Under the pieces are notes generated by a model. That model was not told the origin of the DNA and did no database searches. It saw nothing but the letters and a program-made list of their open reading frames with translations. From Silene noctiflora (lineage: Eukaryota > Streptophyta > Magnoliopsida > Caryophyllales > Caryophyllaceae): a DNA stretch of 25,479 nucleotides. How positions within the stretch are numbered: position 1 is the first letter of the stretch; each line of letters opens with the position of its first letter. A program made the translations under genes and the position numbers. Below are positions 1 to 9,890 of this stretch, in pieces. The stretch lies in assembly GCA_009801015.1 (NCBI GenBank), contig VHZZ01008119.1:3108-28586 (forward strand), read 5' to 3'.

Positions 1-61
1 TTATTTTATTTCTCCTTCACAAAATAAAACAAATGTAAACTATTCACCGGGACAGAGGGAG
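1..61. mobile_element. Stowaway-type MITE, right end only
   Basis: The sequence 'gggacagagggag' followed by TA (62-63) is the usual right terminus of a plant Tc1/mariner Stowaway MITE, normally read as ctccctccgtcccg from the other end. The left part lies outside the window, so length and target duplication cannot be tested. The call rests on the terminal motif alone. Confidence 0.55.
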
Positions 62-250
62 TATTTAAGTGAAATTTACTTTTCGATACGTATTAGTTTA
101 GTCATTTCATTTGAATAATTAATCATGGACAATAATATTCGCACATAGGTTAAAAATCGTATAATTATACATCATTTCATTCAATTATAATTCCAGTATA
201 TTATCATCGTATTAACTAAGATATTTCGTATGTCATAATCTAAAACTCAA

Positions 251-282
251 CCCGTGCATTTTTTGCACGGGATTAAAACTAG
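251..282 (+). mobile_element. Helitron-like 3' terminus (hairpin plus CTAG)
   Basis: A perfect 8-bp stem, cccgtgca (251-258) and tgcacggg (264-271) with a T5 loop, is followed seven bases later by CTAG (279-282) and then a T. Helitron transposons end in a short GC-rich hairpin, a short spacer and CTRR, and insert between A and T, so the arrangement fits the 3' end of a non-autonomous Helitron. I could not identify a 5' TC terminus, and no Rep/helicase coding sequence is visible. The hairpin motif could also belong to another small repeat. Confidence 0.5.
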
Positions 283-1390
283 TTGAATTAGTATATCGGT
301 CACAGTGGATATAGAAAGCTAAAGGAAAACTATGATATATTTTATGAAGATTTTGAAATTTTGGGTACCCTGAAAAAAGGGTCAAATCTCATGGTTATTT
401 TTTTTTTTTTTTTTTTTTTTTCATATTATATAAGGTAATTTGATGTAATTGTCCAAAATCAAATTTTAGACTTGTGGGTGATATTAAAGTAAAAATTTTT
501 CTTATTTACAGTATTTTTAAAATATATGCTTATTTACACATTTCAAAATACATTCAAAATAGATGAGATAAACTGTATAGTAAAGTAAACAAATTGCAGA
601 ACATTTTAGTTTATTTATTCAATTGGGAAGAGTGAAGACATATGTTTATAAAGTGTTTGATTGTTGATGTAAATAATTTTTTTTTTTTTAAGGATGCCCA
701 ATGTCATCTATAGACTATAATGCAAACTGAATTTTAACTTAGATCACGAGTATCTCTTAGCAAATTCCGCTTATTTTGTTTTTGTTGTCATTTACTTGGG
801 TATCAATCAATATTTTAACAATTAAAGTATCGAACATATATCTATATAATTGTTTTACAAGCTTAACTATCTGACATCTATATCTAAATCGTACTAATTC
901 CTAAAACTTCAAACAAATAATCCACATTAATTTTATGTTAAGCAAGTTTGTTATTTTTTTTTTGCCCTTTGTTTTATGACAAACTTTTGCCAAGCAGATA
1001 GGACAATGTGAGAAGCTATATTTCAGGGAGAAACCAAGCATTAAATCTACCATACTATTAATAGACATAATCTTAACACAATACACACATTATTTTAGGA
1101 AACTTTCTATATTTCATCTCTTATTTTCCCATTAATCCGGCACGAGTTACTTTTAGCGAGTCATTTCTTTTTCAAACAAAATTTCTCTCATTTTAAATTT
1201 TTTCAAAAAAGACCATTTCGATAGATATTATTATCTAAGTTAATAAACTATAATCGTCTTTCCATTTCAAGATAAAAAAAAAAAAAATTAAAAATCCCTT
1301 AACACAATTAAAAAAATTCTTTACCAAAATAATTCCTCAAATTTTTGTTTGTTTGTTTTGTTAGATAATTAATTCCGTAGGAAGGTAACT
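283..1390. other. AT-rich non-coding region 5' of the PLAC8 gene
   Basis: No supported gene is seen. The stretch contains a T24 run (398-421), other A/T homopolymers, and only short unconserved open frames. The last 100-200 bases should hold the promoter and 5' UTR of the PLAC8 gene. No convincing TATA box stands out against the AT-rich background. A T-rich tract ending in 'ccgtag' just before the start codon could be a 5' UTR intron acceptor, but this is only a possibility. Confidence 0.5.
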
Positions 1391-3317
1391 ATGGCGTCAC
1401 ACGAACAACTACTAAAAATGAAAATGCGAGAGAATTATCACAATACTTGGGCCGTCGAACTCATGCATACTATGTCCGCGGATCCTCCTTGTATTTCGTC
1501 TTCACTCTTTGTTTCGCTCCTCATTCTTTTTTTTTTAATTTTGTTATGTTGATTTATTTGTAATTTATTAGCTGAAGATTGACGTACTAATTTAATCCAT
1601 TTTGTTTGTGTGTGAGAAAATGCAGATTGCTGCTTTGCCTTTTGGTGGTGAGTTTAATATGCACTAATTCTCATCCATACGCATCAATTCAAAAAGAAAG
1701 TGTTAGGAGATTACGGTATATTAGTTTAGTTAGTATAAAAATAAATGACTAGCTCATGAGTTTCAGGTCAAAAACTCATAAAAGCGATTTAGCCTGAGAT
1801 TATGTCTTACTGAGTTAGAGTTTGTCACCTCGATAAAATTGAGATTTGGCCTATGGGCTCTCCTTGTGGCTATCACCCAAAAGTTTGACTAATGTACCCT
1901 TGATAAAAAGGTAGCGGATGTGGTACTCTTATTATACAAACGAAGTAAAAAGAGAACGTTTTCGTCTCTCGTTTTATAAGAAAATGAAGTTCTTAGTGAC
2001 GTGAATGTGATTTGGTTTAAAGTTATTTCGAGTAAAATTTATCATTAGGGTGTTTAATCCATTCTCAGAATGAAGACTAATTAAGGATCTCAAGGCATTT
2101 GAAAGTCGATCATCTTAATTAGTTCTCTTAGACAATGTGACAATAATCTGAGGTATGATTTGTTCCATGGATGCAGTGGACCATGTGCCTCTTACTTGCT
2201 CCGCAGACGCGCCTTATATGGCGATATGACAAGGTTGTTTACTAATTTTCGTTGAAAAATGATAGAGCGTCACTAGTGATACCAAGTTTCGGTACCATTG
2301 GATACATCCTCTTTCATGCTCTTATATAGGATCATCATTTGAACTCTACATGTTATATCACAGAGGATGGTAATGGGACTCGGTACCACCAGTAGGGGCT
2401 ATTGATTTTCAATTCTATTCCTTATATAGTACCCTGTATACTAATTATCTCGATCCTCCATCGGAAGAATATAAACAAATAAAGTTGTATATTATGATGT
2501 GCAGATATCAGTGTTGTGGAGGGTATATGCCATGTAGTGGAAAATGTGGAGAGCGGAAGTGTCCCGAGTTTTGTCTCTTCACTGAGATTCTATGTTGCTT
2601 TTCTAACTCTGTCGCCTCTACTCGCTTCATGCTCCAAGATGAGTTCAACATTCAGACTACTCCCTGTGATAACTGCATCATTGTAATCCTCTCTTCCCTT
2701 TCAAATGCCCGTACAGTTGTATGGTCGAGTTCATATTCAATGTTCAATTTTTATCTAAGTTTTACTAAATCGGTCCTATCTAAGTTTTCGTATATATGTT
2801 ACCAAATTTCTGAAGAATAGATCCTACTGTAATGCTATATACAGGGTTTCATGTTCTGTCTGCAGCAATTAGCATGCATTTGCAGCTTGATCGCCTGCAT
2901 AACCGGAGATGATGGCATAAACGATCTTGCTCAATGCCTTAATTGCCTATCCGATTCAGTTATATGCACGTAAGAACAATGCCACAATACCTTAATCGTC
3001 GTTATATATCAGCCCCAGGTTTATGAAATAATTCAGGATGCCGTTCTTTGTTTTGCAGAGTTTGTGCATGTATGCAGGTACAGAATTATGAACTTCTAGC
3101 TTAGTAAATACAAGTCTCAAGTTTCGAATTCATAATCCATGATGTTTTTCAGACGCAGCATAAGATTGAAATGGACAAAAGAGACGGGATGTTTGAGTCA
3201 TCTTCGGTAATGGGAGTCCCACCCGTACAACAGATGTCGCGGATGACTACACAGGATATTCCACCGGGTGGAGGATGTTATCAACAACCAGTTCTTCATG
3301 GTTACCCTCAGCCTTGA
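1391..3317 (+). CDS. PLAC8-family cysteine-rich protein, 7 exons, complete (221 aa)
   Basis: Seven exons join into one open frame of 222 codons: 1391-1490, 1626-1647, 2177-2233, 2505-2682, 2845-2969, 3059-3077 and 3153-3317. Every intron is GT-AG. The N-terminus MASHEQLLKMKMRENY and the whole layout match a small plant PLAC8 subfamily (Arabidopsis At1g63830/At4g23470/At5g41390 type, from memory). Visible blocks are the cysteine cluster CCFAFWCGPC (residues 35-44), RYQCCGGYMPCSGKCG (60-75), a middle part with FMLQDEFNIQTT (101-112), a hydrophobic Cys-rich stretch GFMFCLQQLACICSLIACI (120-138), CTVCACMQTQHK (160-171), and a Pro/Gln/Gly-rich tail. The CCxxxxCxxC block resembles the PLAC8 signature. 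PLAC8 proteins are usually membrane-associated; some relatives affect cell number or metal transport, but this subfamily's function is not established. The start is the only ATG that gives the conserved N-terminus. The tail is slightly short and less repetitive than I recall for relatives. Intron 2 (529 nt) and intron 3 (271 nt) show nothing recognisable. Confidence 0.93.
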
Positions 3318-3332
3318 CCTTTATCGCGAACA

Positions 3333-3338
3333 AATAAA
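3333..3338 (+). terminator. Candidate polyadenylation signal of the PLAC8 gene
   Basis: AATAAA lies 16 nt after the stop codon at 3315-3317. This is close for a plant 3' UTR, and plant signals are loose, so a later site such as the AATAAA-like motif near 3529 could be used instead. Confidence 0.35.
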
Positions 3339-3485
3339 GCACAGTAATCTTTCGGCCTAGGGGCCAACAGCCTGCTTCAGAATCACATATAAAAAACAAG
3401 TAGGGGAGAGTAATCGATTCACAGCAAAGGAGTTGGAATGCATAGCTGGGCAGATGGAAAACAACAAGAAACACAAAAGCACAAG

Positions 3486-3545
3486 AAAAAAAAAAAAAAA
3501 AAAAAAAAACTGTAAATCTAATCGAAGCAATAAAAAAAAAAAAAA
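3486..3545 (+). repeat. A24 and A14 homopolymer tracts
   Basis: A run of 24 A (3486-3509) is followed by 22 unique bases and a run of 14 A (3532-3545). The tracts may be the tail of a retroposed sequence inserted after the PLAC8 3' UTR, or simple slippage. No target duplication was found. Confidence 0.6.
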
Positions 3546-3560
3546 GGATAATCTAGCGGG

Positions 3561-3611
3561 TTGGTCCTTAGTGTGGTTAGTTTCGTTAACCATGTCTGGG
3601 ATTTGATCCCT
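3561..3611 (+). repeat. Possible degenerate tRNA-like (SINE) box pair
   Basis: The sequence 'ttggtccttagtgtggttag' resembles a pol III A box, and 'ggatttgatcc' about 20 bases later resembles a B box (GGTTCGANNCC, three mismatches). The spacing is shorter than usual and no cloverleaf folds. It is offered as a weak SINE remnant. Confidence 0.25.
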
Positions 3612-3844
3612 GTCTCCTCGCCAGTCATTTACTGCGCCGAGGAGATTACCTCATTTTCCTAGTTTTACTGTTTTGGAAAATGTACAGAACATAAAATACA
3701 TGAAAACCGCAAAATGAAATATATATACGGAGTATTTTTTGTATTCTCATAAACGACTTGTAATATGAAACGATAGGACTTGGTGGTTCTCCAAAATGTC
3801 TATTTCAACTTTCTTGCTAGTCTTGCTAGTTGCTAGTGCTTAGA

Positions 3845-4090
3845 CATGGCAAATAGGTCACTCGGGTCGGGTTTGAACTTGATCACTTGGCATCAGGTCA
3901 TTTTCCGATCAACAATTTATCGGGTCACGTTCCAGTCGTGTTACTTCGGATCAGCCATTTTGAGTCGGGTCATTCTGGGTCATTTCAGGTCATGATTTTG
4001 TATTAACTTTATCATTTCGGGTCACTCAAGCCAGGTCCCTTTCGAATCGTACATTTCGGATCTCGGGTTAGTCTTATCGGAGCGGATAGA
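3845..4090 (+). repeat. Degenerate GGGTCA-rich simple repeat
   Basis: Short imperfect units such as gggtcac, gggtcattt, ggtcatttc and cgggtcac recur across about 245 bp with little other content. No reading frame persists. This is a low-complexity repeat class common in plant intergenic DNA. Confidence 0.6.
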
Positions 4091-4548
4091 GTTTTGCCAA
4101 CTTAGATGCAAAGGAGTTGGATTGATTGTTAGGCCATACTACACAAATGGGCCAATCGGCCGACTATTATAGACTTTGACCGAACCGAATACCAATTCAA
4201 GGCCTAAATAGGCTAACAAAGACTTAAATGTCTGCTTGACATATACGGTGATACAGAGTACTCCGTAGTTTGTTTTTGTTTTATCAAATTATTGTATGAG
4301 ACGATCTTACACTCTTATACTCCATATAACATTAATTTGTAGTAATGATTTTTTTTATAATTGATAAGGGTAAATAACTAAAAATCGACTCAATCAAAAT
4401 AAACTTGTTCGAGACTATGCCCAAATGAAAAAAAAAAAAAAAGAGTTTATTTCACAAGTTTAAAAATGTTCCAAAATCTAAAGCCAATTAACAATAGAAA
4501 GGGTAGCATGTTAACTTATAAAGTGGAAAGTTGACACTCACATATATA

Positions 4549-4961
4549 GGGCTATAAATGAGCCGATCGGAGCTCGGTTTAAAATTTTTAGCTTGGCTCG
4601 AGCTTGGCTGGAGTTTGAATCGAGATTGTTTTGTCATTATATTATTTTCACTTCTCAGTTCTCACCTTTTGAATCTATCTAAATATAATTACTTTTGAAA
4701 TAACAAATAACATTATAAAATACTAAAAATATTATATCATAATATACTTTAAATGCTTAAATAACATATAATTTAAAATAAAATTAATATTAAAGTATAA
4801 AAATTATACAAAGCAAAATATAAACGAGCCAAAATGACCTTCCGAGCCGCGTTTTCGGCTCGTATATAGCCTAGCTCGGCTAGAAGACGAGCCATGCGAG
4901 CCATGTTCTAACCAAATCGTTTTCAAGGACTCAACGAGTCGGCTCAGATTATTTACAGCCC
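4549..4961. mobile_element. GAGCC-type inverted-repeat element (413 bp)
   Basis: The left end 'gggctataaatgagccgatcgg' and the reverse complement of the right end 'gggctgtaaataatctgagccg' are imperfect inverted copies. Both flanks are rich in 'gagctcgg', 'ggctcg' and 'agccgag' words around an AT-rich core. This terminal pattern is a common plant repeat of unclear class, and no clear target duplication is visible. The element lies just before the ambiguous base at 4966. No protein is encoded. Confidence 0.5.
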
Positions 4962-4966
4962 GAACN

Positions 4967-5958
4967 CGTATGGGTATTATTAAATGGGTTCCTTTACAAA
5001 ACTATAATGTGAATGTGAATTCCCCATACCCTGAATTGTCAATCAATACCTCATGGGTAGGCTTTAGTTAACATTGATGTTTTTCTTTGCTTAACAATTT
5101 TAAAGTTAAAAGCAATAATTAGCTTTAAGCTAATTAGGAAAGCATATCATTACCACTAATGTCTACCTATATTCTGTATCACTGATTCTCGTTTAAGACG
5201 AATAATTCCCTCGGAAACCTTTAGGCAACTTCATGTGACCACTTTTATGATAAAACACGACCATTTATACTGAGTTACATTTTTATGATAAAATATTATC
5301 ATTTAAATTGGGTCACAATTAGTTTAAATTGATCACATATAACTCGTCTAAAACCTTCCGACGAAAATAACGTCCGAAGGGAGACTGTGGATTTGTGGTT
5401 GCATTTCAATGACGAGTAAAGGCAATAGTGAAAACGATATTAGATGGGCCCCAGTCAGTGGGCCCAAGAAGTCCATACCCAAAAGACTAGTAGGCCCAAA
5501 ATTAATGACATGTATAGAGATTTAGAAGAAAATTAATGGAAGATAAACATTGGGTTAGGCGCTAAAGTTAGGGAGTTTGGTATTAAAGGGTTACGAATTT
5601 GACAACTAACGGTGGCAGAACGAGGGGATGTACATGGATGGTCGATTGGTCGCCTACTACATAACTAGTTATATCCCGTGTAATGCATGTGCGATATAAA
5701 TAAAATGTCTTTAAATGGACAAGTTGAATTGAATATCTTATTGTATATAACTTGGAATTTGATCCCATAAATAAGACAACAAGTGTTTTTAAAATAAATG
5801 GACGAGCTGAATTGAATATTTTCAGTCATGATGAGTTTGTATTGATCATGAAATTCAAGATGCATGAATTATGTACTAATAGACACGGAAGTATATGATA
5901 CTGATATTGTTAGATTACGACTTGAATCTATCAAATTTGAGTATAAGATTTGGGAAGG
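4967..5958. other. Non-coding spacer, no gene seen
   Basis: No conserved frame was found. There is a cluster of gggccc/ggccca words at 5446-5500 and a pair of 24-bp direct copies ('aaatggac[a/g]ag[t/c]tgaattgaata') starting at 5713 and 5796. The 5185-5385 stretch has weak inverted similarity at its ends (ctcgtttaagacga / aactcgtctaaaac), possibly an old MITE. Confidence 0.5.
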
Positions 5959-6287
5959 GGTATGTGATAGCGGTTTTCCTAATTAGGTATAGGTGAGTTT
6001 TTGTTTAGGCTTTCTTGTATCGGTTTTAGAGAAGGCATGTGATGGAGGTTTTCCTAATTATGTGTGGCTGAATTTTTGTTTGGGATTTGTTAGGTCTTCC
6101 TATACCGGTTTTAGAGAGGGTATGTGATTGAGGTTTTCATAATTATGTGTGGCTGATTTTCTGCATAGGCTTTATTAGGTCTTCTTGTATCGGTTACAGA
6201 GAGGGTATGTGATTGACGTTTTTCTAATTATGTGTGGGTGAGTTTTTGTTTAGGCTTTCTTAGGTCTTCTTGTAATGGTTTAGAGAA
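5959..6287 (+). repeat. Minisatellite, four copies of an ~85-bp unit
   Basis: Copies begin with 'gg[t/c]atgtgat' at 5959, 6034, 6119 and 6204 and end near 6287, giving units of 75, 85, 85 and 84 bp. Each contains 'ttttcctaattatgtgtggctga', 'gtttaggctttcttaggtcttc' and 'ggttttagagag' with scattered substitutions. The first copy is about 10 bp shorter. No long frame crosses the copies, so the array looks non-coding. Confidence 0.85.
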
Positions 6288-6459
6288 CATTACTATATAC
6301 CAATCTAAATATGAACTCTAAAATTTGTAATTCCACCAAATTAATAAAGCTCCACCATTTTTACATGTAAATGTAACTAACACATCCTATATGTAAAATA
6401 TACGCCGTATGTATCATTTTACACAACTTCTTATTTTAGAAGTATCATTTCCGTCTTAT

Positions 6460-6782
6460 CAAAAAAACGGGATTTTGTGACCATTTTATAGTCAAATATA
6501 ACTACAATGGTTTAGCTGTATTACAGCTTATGTTGACTTGTTTTTTAAAAATGGTATTTGACTGTAAAATGGTCACAAAATCGAAAACGAATTCCCTATC
6601 CCATTTTGTGTTCCATTTTATGTCTCATTATCCCTCTTTATGACACATCATTAGTTTAACAAAAATTATTACCATTTTTATTATGTGATGGATGATGTGT
6701 CGTAAGCTTAAGGCAATGTGACAGTAGATGAGACACAAAAGTGGGACAGAGGATCTTCACTCCTCAAAATCCCGTTTTTTTG
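6460..6782. mobile_element. Nested palindromic MITE(s), outer element 323 bp
   Basis: A perfect 18-bp inverted repeat (caaaaaaacgggattttg at 6460-6477 and its complement at 6765-6782) bounds the region. Inside are a hairpin whose arms at 6471-6497 and 6555-6582 match almost perfectly, and a second inverted pair, 'tatcccattttgtgt' near 6597 and the complement of 'acacaaaagtgggaca' near 6733-6748. The arrangement suggests one MITE inserted in another or a composite foldback. No coding sequence is present. Confidence 0.65.
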
Positions 6783-7083
6783 TTTTAGGCCAAAATGGTC
6801 CGTCTGAACAGAGGTTATCTGTTCATTTTTCTTGGTAACAAGGAACCACAACCTCTACCTTCGGTGCGCATTGAGTAAACCCTCGGGTATACGCGATAAC
6901 CTGCAAACCATGTAAACCATGTAAATCACCCGAGAGTGACAGACTCAAAGTATACAAGGCATAGGCTCCCTTTACAAGATTGCTCTTATAGTGGATTGAA
7001 CATGAGTCTCTTAGAAATTTAATCCAAGTTTTAACCACTAGATAATTAACCTCCACCCTTACGGAGATCTGATCATTTTATTA

Positions 7084-7956
7084 AGGGTTTTTCTCAAATA
7101 CAACCTTTAAAAAAAGAAAATTTCCAAACACCATCCTTAAAAAAAAGTTTGTCAAACACAACCTTTAATAATTTTTTTTGGTCAAACACGACTTTTTGGC
7201 CGCATTCTGACAGCTTTCTGACCATTTACAATGAAGTGACTTTCAGTCTATATTTGAGATAGCAAACATGGTCGTTTTGAGGTGTTCTTAGACTCGTTGG
7301 AAAAGTGGGAGTACAGACTTTCTAGGGATTGTCAACACGGTGGCCAAATGTGGCTTTATGTTGGGTCGATTGGTGCGTAAAGTATGGTTGGTCAGAGAAA
7401 TGGCTAAGTTTGGGTTTACAGCGGGTGGTCGAAGGTTTTTCGTTGGTCTTTTAATGGGGCTATGATGTGTTGTTTGCTCTGAAATTTGGTATGTAGATTG
7501 GGGGAGTGCAAGGTATGTCGTAGTTGTGTTGTTTGTGGTGGTCGTTGGTTGCAAATGGTGGTTCGAGGGGAATGAATTGACCCACGAAAAATTCTACTTT
7601 GACTTACATCAACCCTACTTGACCAACCTTACTTTACACACCAATATACCCCATATAAAGCCATCTTTGACCACCGTGTTAACAATCGCTGGAAAGCTTG
7701 TACTCCCATCTTTCCAATGACTCCAAAAACACCTCAAACCTACCTCATTTGCTATTTCAAACATCGACCGAAAATCAACCTATTGCAAGTTGTCAAACAT
7801 TGACAAAAATGCGGAGTCCTTCGGTCAAAAAGTCGTGTTTGACAAAAAAAATATTATTAAAGGTTGGGTTGACAAACTTTTTTTTTTTTAAAGATAATGT
7901 TTAAAAAAAAATTTTTGTAAAGATTATGTTTGACAATTTTTTTTTTATTAACCATT
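7084..7956. mobile_element. Large foldback / MULE-like inverted-repeat element (~873 bp)
   Basis: Two arms of about 340 bp, roughly 7085-7425 and 7590-7950, are inverted copies of one another. Landmarks are 'gtcaaacacgactttttggcc' in the left arm against the complement of 'ggtcaaaaagtcgtgtttgac' in the right. Translating the arms on opposite strands gives matching short peptides (KPHLATVLTI and KPSLTTVLTI), which is another sign of the inverted copy and not evidence of a protein. Flanking 9-mers attttatta (7075-7083) and attttattg (7957-7965) could be a target duplication, the length typical of Mutator-like elements. The ends are approximate. The central ~165 bp is unique. Confidence 0.7.
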
Positions 7957-8299
7957 ATTTTATTGATGAAAATGTGATCGATGTCCCACCTCGTCCAATA
8001 AAGTGAGGTATCAGTATCAATCATGTGGCATAAGTATGCACTACCTGAATATCGAACAACTAGAGGTTTTTTCTTGAATGACTGGCTTACTAGTTACTAC
8101 ATATATTTGGAAATTACAAGATGGGGTAAATTCAGAGCACACACAGCTTAAAGGATAGATCATGCGCATCCACCCAAAATATACAGGTACACATTGATGA
8201 GCTATTCAATTTGTGCTTTATTAGTTGAGTAAATCTTAATTAAATATAGGACTTATTATTAATAGTTATTGTCTTACGGAGTACAGTTAATGTAAGATT

Positions 8300-8568
8300 T
8301 GTTAGAGTATATAACCGATCTTTAGATTGCAACTACTAGTTTAAGCTTTTGGTTGAAATGTTTTCTTGACATGATATTAGAGCCAACATGACTAAAAGGT
8401 CACGGTTTTGAATCTTGCCTCTTTCCATTTTAAAGTGGAATATTATCAACAGGTATGGAGATATCTGCGGTTGCATTTGCACTTCAAGTCCAAAGGGCAC
8501 TCGTGTAAGGGAGCGTGTTAGAACCGATCTTGGGATTCCAACCACCAAGTTGAGATAATTTCTTGACA
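8300..8568 (+). mobile_element. Complete miniature LTR retrotransposon (SMART/TRIM type, 269 bp)
   Basis: Two short terminal direct repeats start TGTTAG and end TTTCTTGACA: 8300-8371 (72 bp) and 8516-8568 (53 bp, shortened by internal deletions). The first is followed directly by 'tgatattagagcc' (8372-8384), which matches the plant initiator-tRNA-Met primer-binding site TGGTATCAGAGC with two transitions. The second is preceded by a polypurine tract 'aagggagcg' (8507-8515). The element is flanked by a perfect 5-bp duplication AGATT (8295-8299 and 8569-8573). It has no coding capacity, so it would rely on other elements' enzymes. The size and structure fit the TRIM/SMART class of very small LTR elements. 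Confidence 0.85.
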
Positions 8569-8573
8569 AGATT

Positions 8574-9039
8574 TACGACTATTATATTTTACATATTTGT
8601 GGAGCTTTAAATATTTACTAAGTGCTAAATATTCGGGGATACCTAACTAATAGTAAGGGGTAGCAAACTTCCAAAAAATGGTTAAGATTATCGATTTTTA
8701 CTACCAAAAATTGTTAATTATGAGAGTTTTAACACAAGTATAACCCCTGCACCTTAAACTAATAAAAGGAAAAAGAAAAGTGTAGCTAGGTAATACGGTT
8801 AATTTACATGTTTGTTGAAAAGCGGTGGTAAATGAACCCAAGTATACCTATGTAACGGGAATAGTGTTGCAAAATAAGGTATATTAACGGTGACAAGATC
8901 CGAACATATAGCTTCATGTGACTGACATTCAACGTAATATTTGATCCTCCTCTTATTATAGACCAATGCACCTTAACAATTAACAAACATTAATGGCTTA
9001 ATGCCTAACGTTTACTGCTCATTTAAGTCACATTTGTTG
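8574..9039. other. AT-rich spacer, nothing recognised
   Basis: No conserved frame, repeat array or transposon terminus could be recognised in this stretch. Confidence 0.4.
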
Positions 9040-9315
9040 AGTCAATTTGACCATAATCATGATTGATTCCCAAATTAATTAGTCACTTGTTTCTAACAAG
9101 CAACCTCAAATGTAATCCCTAAGGGTAGACCGTAGACATTATTAGTTACTATTTTAGTTGATAAAATCGTTATAGAGTATTCTTATAGATGGATAATATT
9201 TAGGGTAAAAATGAACCGTTGGGTAAACAAGTGTTTTTGTTTCGGTAAGATAACAAAACTTAAGAGTTATTTTTGTTTAGTTAGTCTCTTTGAATAAGAA
9301 GAAGAAGATATCCGG
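9040..9315 (+). repeat. Local direct duplication, copy A
   Basis: The start 'caatttgaccataatcatgattgatt' and the end 'agagttatttttgtttagttagtctctttgaa' recur in the same order at 9671-9805. In copy A they are separated by about 170 bp more than in copy B. This indicates a local duplication followed by loss in copy B, with a Stowaway element lying between the two copies. Confidence 0.7.
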
Positions 9316-9359
9316 AGCAATCAGAATCAAAATTGAAACTGAGGCAATGAAACATAATA

Positions 9360-9616
9360 CTCCCTCCGATCCAGACCAAAAGTAACATTGACTTTATCAC
9401 ACTTGTCGAGGCGCGTTTTGCAACATGAATATCTTTAGTTACAGATTATTAAAAATTATAAAAATTTGATATTCTTATAACATTCATTACGATAAATCAA
9501 ACAAGATCTCACATGACTATATTTTCTCTTATATATTACAAATAATATCAAAGATTCTCTACAACCATAAATATTGCCAAAAAGTCAATGTTACCTTTGG
9601 TCTGGATCGGAGGGAG
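9360..9616. mobile_element. Stowaway MITE, complete (257 bp)
   Basis: Terminal inverted repeats of about 35 bp (ctccctccgatccagaccaa at the left, its near-complement ttggtctggatcggagggag at the right) are flanked by the TA target duplication (9358-9359 and 9617-9618). The AT-rich interior is non-coding. It shares internal sequence ('aaaaattataaaa', 'aatcaaacaagat') with the element at 10444-10704, so the two belong to one family. Confidence 0.92.
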
Positions 9617-9663
9617 TATGAGACAATTTTTTACAGTAATGCCTACAAATTGAAACAGAGGTA

Positions 9664-9805
9664 CTGAGACCCAATTTGACCATAAACATGATTGATTTCT
9701 CATTTAATAAGTCATTTGTTTGTAACAAGCAAGCTCAGATGCTAACCGTAGCCAATTTAGAGTTATTTTTGTTCAGTTAGTCTCTTTGAAGACAAAGATA
9801 TCCGT
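9664..9805 (+). repeat. Local direct duplication, copy B (shortened)
   Basis: It matches copy A (9040-9315) at 'caatttgaccataaacatgattgatt', 'gtaacaagcaagctcaga' and 'agagttatttttgttcagttagtctctttgaa'. The middle part of copy A is missing here. No protein is encoded. Confidence 0.7.
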
Positions 9806-9890
9806 AACTTAAACGGATGAAGTATTATAGTTTGCATATAAAATGGATCCGTTTAAGCTATAAAACGGGATATGTTCGTTTCAAGATAGA

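Noticed and set aside
2485..2820. The 111-codon frame as an independent small protein
   Set aside because: Its first two-thirds is exon 4 of the PLAC8 gene. The remainder is read through the intron after 2682.
3247..3593. Minus-strand frames of 75 and 78 codons after the PLAC8 gene
   Set aside because: They read the antisense of the last exon and the poly-A tracts (runs of Phe), with no conserved features.
5446..5500. gggccc/ggccca cluster as a promoter (site II-like elements)
   Set aside because: No gene start follows on either strand within a reasonable distance.
7288..7904. Three open frames of 64-88 codons inside the foldback
   Set aside because: Two give matching peptides only because they read the two arms of one inverted repeat. 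No known domain is present.
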